Below, piece after piece: positions 56,983 to 64,000 of a stretch of 64,000 nucleotides of DNA. Every line of letters begins with the position of its first letter. Position 1 is the first letter of the stretch. The stretch spans positions 434,001-498,000 of the forward strand of contig PZJY01000001.1 in assembly GCA_031472005.1 (NCBI GenBank). The letters run 5' to 3'. Position numbers and translations under genes: made by a program. This DNA is from Tetracladium setigerum (taxonomy: Eukaryota; Ascomycota; Leotiomycetes; Helotiales). The notes under the pieces are model-generated. The model was not told the origin of the DNA, searched no databases, and saw nothing but the letters and a program-made list of their open reading frames with translations.

Positions 56983-59138
56983 TCATGACGAAGCTGCATC
57001 GACAACAATCTTCTCAGCTGGCTCGCTAGATGGTTTTTCGTCCTTGTCAGCATCGACAGTTGTAGTGGCTTTGGGCGTTTCGAGAGTTGCTGGTGCGGCG
57101 GCCGCCGAAGGCTCCTCATCCCGAGCATCACTCATCTGAACATCCTCATTCTCAACGGTAGCCTTGGCCGATTCCGCCTTGGAGGGAGCGTTTGATGGTG
57201 CTTTCTCCGCATTTTCTACGGCTGTGGGATCAAGTCCCTTCTTCTCCATGATTTCAGCATTAACCTCAGCATTAGCTTCAGTAACCATGGCTGTGGCGGC
57301 TGTATCGACCTCTTCGGGAACTTCTGGAGTTGCAAGTTCGCTGTCCTCCATCTCAACATCAGATGCTGCAGCGTGGGGGTTCTTGTAATCAGTGATGTTT
57401 CTGCGCTTTCGTTGGCCGTTTTGACCATGTGTACCACTTGTTTGGTCACGTTCGTAATCGCTATCATAGAACTCATCGTCCCTTTCAACATGCTTGTCGC
57501 GTTGACGCTTGGTGATACGAACATCTTTGTTGTTATCTTCATCAAAGTCTTCAAGCTCAGCATCTTCATCGTCGATATCAGCTACACCCAGCATGTCAGT
57601 GCGTGGGACATCAGTCATTTGCACTGATGGAGCGTGAGCGGTCTGTCGTAAATTTTCAATGACCTGGATCTTGATCTTCTCCAGGTAGTCTTTTGAGTTG
57701 GCGTTCTCCATGTTTGACGCCCGAACATCCAATTGGTAGTCAGGACCGTAATACTACCCAAGGTTAGTGACTGGTTGGATTCAAATACAACAGCTACGTA
57801 CCTCGTAATACTCGTTGTATGGGAGCATCGTCTGCAATTGTTGGCCGACAAGGACACCAGTTTCGTAAGCCCATGTACGGGCGACGTTGCGCATTGTGTA
57901 TCCTCCTCCACCGAGGACAAGAGTTGGAACACCAAAGCTCTTCACAAAGCTGACACAATTGGCATGGCCCTTCATGCTAAGATTGAAGCATCCCAGGCGA
58001 TCACCTGACAAACTATCTCCACCACATTGAAGAACGATTGCTTCTGGGCGGTAGTGATCCATGACATTCTGGATGACAGGCTCGAAGATTGACTTGTACG
58101 TAGCATCATCGATACCATCACGGAGAGGGAAGTTGACAGCGTAATTCTTGCCTTGGCCAACACCAATATCACGAAGCTCGCCAGTACCTGGGAAATACTC
58201 TCCATACTTGTGAAATGAGACCGTCATAACACGGTCAGTGGTGTAGAAAGCTTCTTCAACACCATCACCGTGGTGGACATCGATGTCAATGTAAAGAACG
58301 CGCTGGTTGAATCGCAGGAGCTCGATGATTCCAAGAACGATGTCTGAAGATGATTAGCATATATATATATACGTTGGAAATGATGGAACAACTTGCCGTT
58401 GACGTAGCAGAACCCAGACGCTTCCGACTTCTTCGCGTGGTGCAGGCCGCCAGCCCAATTGATTGCGACATCGCATTTGCCACGGTTGAGACGAGCAGCT
58501 CCTTCCATACTGCCACCAGCACTGATGCCACAGAACTCAAACAGGCCATCAAAGACCGGGCAATCATCCCCAACATTGTACTTGGTCTGCTCCTTTACAA
58601 AAGTGTCCATGTTATCGGGAGTGACCTTCTGGAGAAACTCGATGTACTCGTCGGTGTGGAACTGGGTCATTTCGTGTTTCGTCGCAGGTTTTGCGCGCTG
58701 AGAGAATCTGGTCAGTAAACTTCTCTCGCTTGTGAAATGGTCGATCGCCTCGAGTCCATGCAAATCCGGACACTATCGCAGGTGGGATGACACTGGAGGA
58801 CCTACATAGATTTCCATCTTCATCGAGAGAGAGTAGTTCATGATCAGACTATGCGCCAATCGAATGCGATGGGGCTTCATAGGATGTCCAGCGACGTAAG
58901 CACTGAGAAGAACGGAGAATTAGCAGAAGCTTGAGAATGGATGAGGAGCGGCAGTCGAAAGCGAGCGAAGCTCCCATAAGATGTTGCGCAAGCATCCCTA
59001 CAGGGGAGGTGAAGAGGAGCGTTGCACTTACAAATTGCCAACATCTGAATCGTAGAAGTACGCAACCTTCTTGTTGTTGCTTGGGCGATTGGTAAACGAA
59101 GTCTCATCGACCGGAGGAGCCCATCGTGAGGAGTTCAT
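56983..59138 (-). CDS. rpd3: Class I histone deacetylase Rpd3
   Basis: Zinc-dependent lysine deacetylase, catalytic subunit of Rpd3L/Rpd3S-type complexes. Five exons (59032-59138, 58806-58902, 58397-58697, 57802-58343, 56983-57753) give 605 aa in exact frame. Catalytic motifs are complete: GGLHHAKKSEASGFCYVND, IDIDVHHGDGV, LQCGGDSL and LGGGGYTMRN. The start MNSSRWAPPVD precedes VAYFYDSDVGNFAYVAGHPMKP. The intron between exons 3 and 4 (58344-58396) has a GC donor (GCAAGT) and ends TTCAG, a GC-AG intron. The C-terminal 170 residues are acidic and Ala/Glu-rich (DEDAELEDFDEDNN), longer than in yeast but usual for filamentous fungi. Shares its upstream region with rpn11. Confidence 0.96.
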
Positions 59139-59882
59139 CTTGACCGCGAACCAACGGAGGTGGTGGAGGGGGTTGGATAGAGCTTCTTCGAGAGAGTCCG
59201 GAGTCGGGGAGGCTGACGTTTAAAGACAGAGGCAATAATGAATTGCGAACAATAATCCTGTATCTAGAACCACTGGATGGGAACGCTTTTCAGAGAGTGG
59301 TGAAGAAAATGGTGGAGGGCGAAATTGAGAAAAGCGAGGAGATGGAAAGATGGAAAGCTGATGCTGGTATACACCACCGAAAACGTGGGGACGAGGCTCT
59401 GAGTGGCACTAGCCATATCCAGTTAGCTTCAATCGCCAACCCGAATCTCCCCTGTGCAAGCGCTGGCGTAGGGCAGTCACTGAAAGAGCATTTTGTGATT
59501 GCGAAGAGATTCTTTGTGAATGAAGAAATATCTAATATATATAATGCTACTTCAATAACCCATAATGTTGAGTGGTGCCCCAGGCAAGCAAGATTCGTTC
59601 AGCATCTGAAGAGCTTCCTGTAGCTATCAGCCTTGCCTGACAAGGCTTTTAAGGTCATGTGATTTCAGCCGCGCATGATTCAGCCTAGCCTGATTTGTAA
59701 CCAAACGCCACCAGCGCCTTGCAGCTCAAGCTGTCGTCGTAAACAGAAGCAACCTGGAGAGTCTGAGAGAAACAATTCACTTTCATCTTGTGGCAACCAA
59801 CCTCAACCACCTCAACCACCAACCATCCTTTGAATTTCCCTTCACCCCAAATCAGTACAATTCATATAATCCGCGGCTCAAG
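59139..59882. promoter_or_regulatory. Bidirectional promoter region of rpd3 and rpn11
   Basis: 744 bp between divergent starts (59138 minus, 59883 plus). A 126-codon plus frame (59243-59623) is not supported. An in-frame ATG at 59790 could extend Rpn11 by 31 residues but the extension is not family-like. I did not find a clear proteasome control element (GGTGGCAAA). Confidence 0.45.
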
Positions 59883-61033
59883 ATGGATAGACTCAACCGT
59901 ATGCTCGCCTCAGCCGGGGGAATGGGCGGTCTCAACAGCGCAGCTCCAGGATCGGTAGGTACCTTTTTGGATTCCCTTCGCAGAGCTCAATCATCTTTTG
60001 AATGGCCTGGATTCTGATGTGCGATGCCCGTAGGATAATACGAACCTCATCGATAATTCCGAAACCGTCTATATCTCCTCCCTTGCGCTCCTGAAGATGC
60101 TGCGACACGGACGAGCTGGTGTGCCAATGGAGGTCATGGGCTTGATGCTGGGAGAGTTTGTCGATGATTTCACAGTGCGCGTGGTAGACGTGTTTGCGAT
60201 GCCTCAGAGTGGTACAGGTGTCAGTGTTGAAGCTGTCGATCCTGTCTTTCAAACCAAGATGATGGATATGCTGCGACAAACAGGAAGGTGAGCTTGAGTC
60301 GTAGATCGCAAACGTCCTCGAGAGAAACGTTGACAATAGGATTAGGCCCGAGACAGTTGTAGGCTGGTATCACTCACATCCTGGTTTCGGGTGCTGGCTC
60401 TCTTCGGTCGATATTAACACCCAGCAATCCTTTGAACAGCTGACCCCTCGCGCCGTGGCCGTGGTTGTGGACCCCATCCAATCCGTCAAGGGAAAAGTCG
60501 TCATTGATGCCTTCCGACTCATCAACCCACAATCTCTCATGCTCGGACAGGAGCCTCGACAGAGCACATCGAACTTGGGTCATCTCAACAAGCCATCGAT
60601 TCAAGCACTCATCCACGGTCTCAACAGACATTACTACAGCATAGGCATCAACTACCGCAAGACCGCCCTCGAGGAGAACATGTTGATGAACCTTCACAAG
60701 CATGTGTGGACCGAGGGTTTGGAGATGGAAGATTTCCGCGTAGAGGGCACAAGAAACGCGGATCGACTACAGAAGTTGGTTGGCTTGTCAGAGGGCTACG
60801 AAAAGCGAGTCAAGGAGGAAACCGAATTGACCAAGGACCAGCTGAAGACGAGATACGTGGGCAAGGTGGACCCGAAGAAGCACTTGGAGGATGTCGGACA
60901 GCAGCTCATCGAGGACAACATCGTCTCGGTGTCGAGGCAGATGATTGACAAAGAGGCGTCAGCTCCCAAGGAGAGAAGCGCGGCGAATGGGCACGCAAAT
61001 GGGGAGGATATGGATGTGGATGAGGAGCTTTGA
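59883..61033 (+). CDS. rpn11: 26S proteasome regulatory subunit Rpn11 (JAMM deubiquitinase)
   Basis: Zinc metalloprotease of the proteasome lid that removes ubiquitin from substrates. Exons 59883-59954, 60034-60287 and 60346-61033 give 337 aa in exact frame. The MPN+ domain has the Glu in MEVMGLMLGEF and the JAMM motif GWYHSHPGFGCWLSSVDI, with both His, the Ser and the Asp in place. RYVGKVDPKKHLEDV and the acidic end (GEDMDVDEEL) complete it. Start MDRLNRML is conserved; the upstream ATG at 59790 is probably in the leader. In intron 2 the acceptor is GATTAG at 60345 rather than the earlier AATAG, because only it yields TGRPETVVGWYH. A (GTCGCA)10 repeat lies just downstream of the gene. Confidence 0.96.
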
Positions 61034-62678
61034 TGGCATTTGCGGTACACAAACAACACAACAACTGTACATTAGGCGTTTGGCTTGACTAGAGGCGAGC
61101 GGGCACATGATCTGGCAGGACATGGTTTGTCCGGTGGGCGGGAGGTAATATCAATGAATATGATCTCGGTCCTGAAGGAAGTCTGAAATTGTGCTTGTGG
61201 TTGCCGAGTAGTTGTTCATGCCAATGACTTGTTCTCTTTCTCTTTTCTTGGCTAATATCGCAAGTGCGATGTCGCAGTCGCAGTCGCAGTCGCAGTCGCA
61301 GTCGCAGTCGCAGTCGCAGTCGCAGTCGCAATTGAACCGCTTTTCTTGTTGGCTGTCACTCGGAGGTCATCTTGTGTTGGTTGCATCTGAATCCCCCCTC
61401 TCCACCCCGAAATATGAGTGAGGTATCTCCGTAGAGTACGAAGGTATCAAAGACAGACCAACGGGGCCACTCCGCCCCTTTCTTTGCGGCACATTGTTAC
61501 GCAGTGGTTGGTATGGATGTGACTTGCAGCTCTTTCGTATCGTCTTGGTACTGTCACTGTGGGTAGTACTGTAGGTAGGGACAGCGGTGTCTAGGCTTGG
61601 AAGAGCATGTGGACTAAGAAGTTCTTGCGTATGGAGTAACTTGTGTTGGATGAATGAGTGCATGGAACTGCGCCTAGCTAGTGCGCATGTTGCCAAGGGA
61701 AGGGAAGGGGGTACTGTAGGTGACAGTACTGTATGTACTCGGTATTATCATATCATGTCGAACGAGCCTTTGCTCTTACCTCAAACGCTCGTCCTTCTCT
61801 GCGTTGTTGATTATACTGTCGGCTTGATAGTGTGGTGCTTCTTGAGCGGCACAAGACTATTGAGAGACATGAAAGACAGACAACCTTCCCACCAAACCAA
61901 TACACTTTTGCTAGATATCCAGGCAGCCATGTTCTGGGCACATAGGCCTCGTAATCCAGGACGCGTACGACAAAAAGCCATGGAAGTAAGTCATGTATGT
62001 ACTACCTCTCTCATGGCTAAGGTACCTTTGTCGCTTATTGATCTGGATGATATCAATTCCTTCAGTAGTCTTTGTTGATGAGTGTCACATCTCAAAAACA
62101 TCTTCGCTTAATGCATGCAGGTCAAGCTTTGGGCTTCTAGGCAATCGAATTCATGGTCAGCTGATTGGCCGGGGAGATGTCAGTCGACACCTTCAAGCAT
62201 CTGTTGGTGCATTTCTTGGGGTTCTAGCGACCTTCCATGAAGGGTGATGGAAGGGCGGAAAGCAATGCTTCGCCTCTTGTGATCCGGCGCATAGCCCCAT
62301 CCATCATCCATCACATCACCCATGTGTTGTTGGTTAGACTTCGCCCTTTTGCATGGGAGAAGCTTCATTTCATCACAACCACAATCATCATCATTATCAC
62401 AGCCTGATTCACTCACTCTCACAATCACAACACCAGTGCGTGCTGCTTGGGAGATCGAGCTATCGCTGTACCCCGCTTGCTCTTTATCATAAATAAAGGA
62501 CGTCGCATCTTCCTTTCGGATCTTAGAAGTTTGAAGCCAGAGCCATAAATCAATAATACTCTTCATACATCACTAACCTACAAATACCTACCTTCCTTGT
62601 CTTACTTTATCATTCAAACCTTCACATCACAAGGACCCTGCACAACAGACGTCCGAAGGAACCACCAACATCTTCATC
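61034..62678. other. 1.6 kb intergenic region
   Basis: Between rpn11 and the GRDP-like gene. Holds the (GTCGCA)10 repeat (61271-61330) and GTACTGTA words near 61545-61575 and 61710-61740. A 163-codon plus frame (61587-62078) has no domain and is rejected. The last 150 bp are CA/CT-rich, like a leader. Confidence 0.5.
61271..61330. repeat. (GTCGCA)10 perfect hexanucleotide repeat
   Basis: Ten uninterrupted copies of GTCGCA. Being a multiple of three, it reads as (SQ)n on plus and (RL)n on minus, which creates false open frames. About 240 bp after the rpn11 stop. Confidence 0.95.
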
Positions 62679-64000
62679 ATGTCACTCCTTCTGGGCAAGA
62701 AGAAGCTCTCCAAGGAGCAGGAATATCTCGCTGAAAAGAACGGAGAATATGCTTCAGCAAACATAAACACCCACGAGGAGGCTCCTCCATCCTACGGCCA
62801 TGCACCACCACCAACAACCGACGCCCCCTCGTACACTCACATCGATAACACTGAAGCCGTCCCCTCCTATTCAGCAAGCGCTCCTCTTTCCAAAGCTGCA
62901 GAGGCCGAGCTCAACTCAGCATTCAGCAATCTCATTGTATCAACCACTCCTCCGCCCTTCCCAGAACCCGAGCAATGTCTTGTCCACTTGAAGCTACTCT
63001 CCGCTCTTCACAGCCTTAAAGAGGAGGTCGGGTCAAGTGATGAACTATTCGGTCTCAAGGAGTCTAGCTTGGAGAAAGTTCGGGATAAAGCCGACGCTCT
63101 GGCTGCTCTGAGGGAGAAGAGATGGAGTTTGTATGTTGCGAGGGCCGTCGAAAGATTTCAGGAATGGTGGGTGAAGGTCCTATGTACCAGGGAAGATTCC
63201 GTCAGAATAACCACCAAGGAACTGATGGATGCTTCCGAAAGAATTGCAAATTTTCCGGATGCTGGACGGCCTCGGGTATGGAGGACAGCTGAGTTACCGC
63301 CTCTTGGTAAGCATATTTCTGACTTCTTTTCAAACTTAAACTGACGTGGATTCAGATGTGCTCATGGTCTGGCACACGTTCATGCTGAACCCTCGAAACT
63401 ACTACGAGGATTGTGTGAGGTTCTACTTGAAGGATCTCTGGGCTACTGGCATGCCTTGGAGTGCTATCAATGCGGCTATCGATCGAGACTTCAGCTACAA
63501 TGTTCCAGAGGAAGCCAAAAGTGCTTTTGTGGAGTCGACCGGGTACAGTTGGGACAACGTAGACGATTCCCTCGTCAAGGTATTAAACTGTCCACGATGC
63601 CACCAGGCTAACGAGGTCCCCTGGACAACATCAGATGTCCAGTAAGTTAGACTATTCTTGCATGTTGTTCGATGATTGACATCAACTAGATTCACAGGCA
63701 CCGAAGGCACCGGATATGGTGACAGGGACTTTCAATACACCTGTATCAAATGCGAAAAACCCATCAACCACAAACTTCTCCGAGTTTGCAAGTTCATCAA
63801 AGACTCCGAGGCTTTGATACTGAACGACTGGCCATTGGGTGGTACAATCCTTTCGCAGACCGGCAAGCTTGCTCTTGGAACGGAAAAAAACAACACTGGT
63901 TTTGTCAATCGCCTGATCCAGATTGCTCTTCGAGTCGACGTTCTGGAGCTCTTGGAAAAGCATGAAGCTCCTACGGTGACCTCTATCAAGGGACTCATTG
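62679..64000 (+). CDS. DUF1399 / glycine-rich domain-containing-like protein, 5' part
   Basis: Partial; runs off the right edge. Exons 62679-63306, 63356-63641 and 63690 onward, with 49- and 48-bp introns (GTAAGC to TTCAG; GTAAGT to ACTAG). The N-terminus is short and basic (SLLLGKKKLSKEQE), followed by a Pro/Ser/Tyr-rich part with PPSYGHAPPP and VPSYSA motifs. The DUF1399 core follows: CLVHLKLLSALHSLKEEV, then the diagnostic VWHTFMLNPRNYYEDC. A CPRC...FQYTCIKC pair of Cys motifs may bind zinc. Plant GRDP relatives affect stress and development; in fungi the role is unknown. The glycine-rich end would lie outside the window, if present. Confidence 0.85.

Noticed and set aside
59243..59623. 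126-codon frame between rpd3 and rpn11
   Set aside because: No domain, lies in the shared promoter, and has weak start context.
61089..61331. (RL)n and (SQ)n frames as real peptides
   Set aside because: Produced by the (GTCGCA)10 repeat, whose unit length keeps every frame open.
1..64000. tRNA, rRNA, CRISPR array or riboswitch
   Set aside because: I scanned for B-box-like GGTTCGAATCC words, cloverleaf ends and regular spacer repeats and found none; CRISPR is not expected in a fungal nuclear genome.

Overview
The window is nuclear DNA of a filamentous ascomycete (Pezizomycotina). Its genes have short introns (mostly 46-130 bp) with GTAAGT-like donors and CTAAC-like branch sites. It carries a Zn2Cys6 regulator, F-box/LRR-like families, a BAHD-type acyltransferase and an AT-rich, RIP-like decayed Fot1/pogo transposon. 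A Leotiomycete-like (Helotiales) source is my guess from gene style only; nothing here proves the order.

Layout. 0-6.1 kb: 3' end of a probable FAD monooxygenase, an F-box gene, the splicing factor Prp45/SNW1, a p24 cargo receptor. 6.7-16.6 kb: a BAHD-type acyltransferase, then four F-box/LRR-like genes on both strands. 16.7-21.4 kb: a decayed zone with an AAA ATPase pseudogene whose enlarged intron holds a 1.8 kb Fot1-type element, plus a second broken gene. 21.6-29.6 kb: Ted1-like GPI-remodelling phosphodiesterase, N-myristoyltransferase, an alpha/beta hydrolase, another F-box gene. 30.2-34 kb: an unusual secreted, GPI-anchored protein with ten copies of a Cys/His/Trp motif, and a small Cys-rich secreted protein. 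34-41 kb: an SDR remnant, an intact-looking SDR, a Zn2Cys6 transcription factor and an F-box-like protein. 42-46.6 kb: TIM50 and a Clr5-like acidic protein. 46.6-55.4 kb: a gene desert of about 8.75 kb full of simple repeats and GTACAGTAC-like words, lying upstream of the Clr5-like gene. 55.4-64 kb: housekeeping genes uL14, RPD3, RPN11 and the start of a DUF1399/GRDP-like gene.

Two observations stand out. First, the ten-copy C-x-x-H-x-D-H-W-H-C protein (594 aa model, nine exons that sum exactly in frame) is a candidate new extracellular metal-binding cell-wall protein, and six of its eight introns cut the repeat motif itself at three different codons. Second, at least ten otherwise good gene models lack exactly one base, most clearly one C or G in a short C/G run, including the conserved splicing gene prp45. 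This points to systematic one-base deletions in the assembly rather than mass pseudogenisation, and it changes how every 'broken' gene here should be read.

Functional links are limited. RPD3 and RPN11 are divergent and share an intergenic region. Ted1-like and p24 proteins both act in ER export and remodelling of GPI proteins, the class to which the repeat protein belongs. The SDR and Zn2Cys6 genes are adjacent and convergent.
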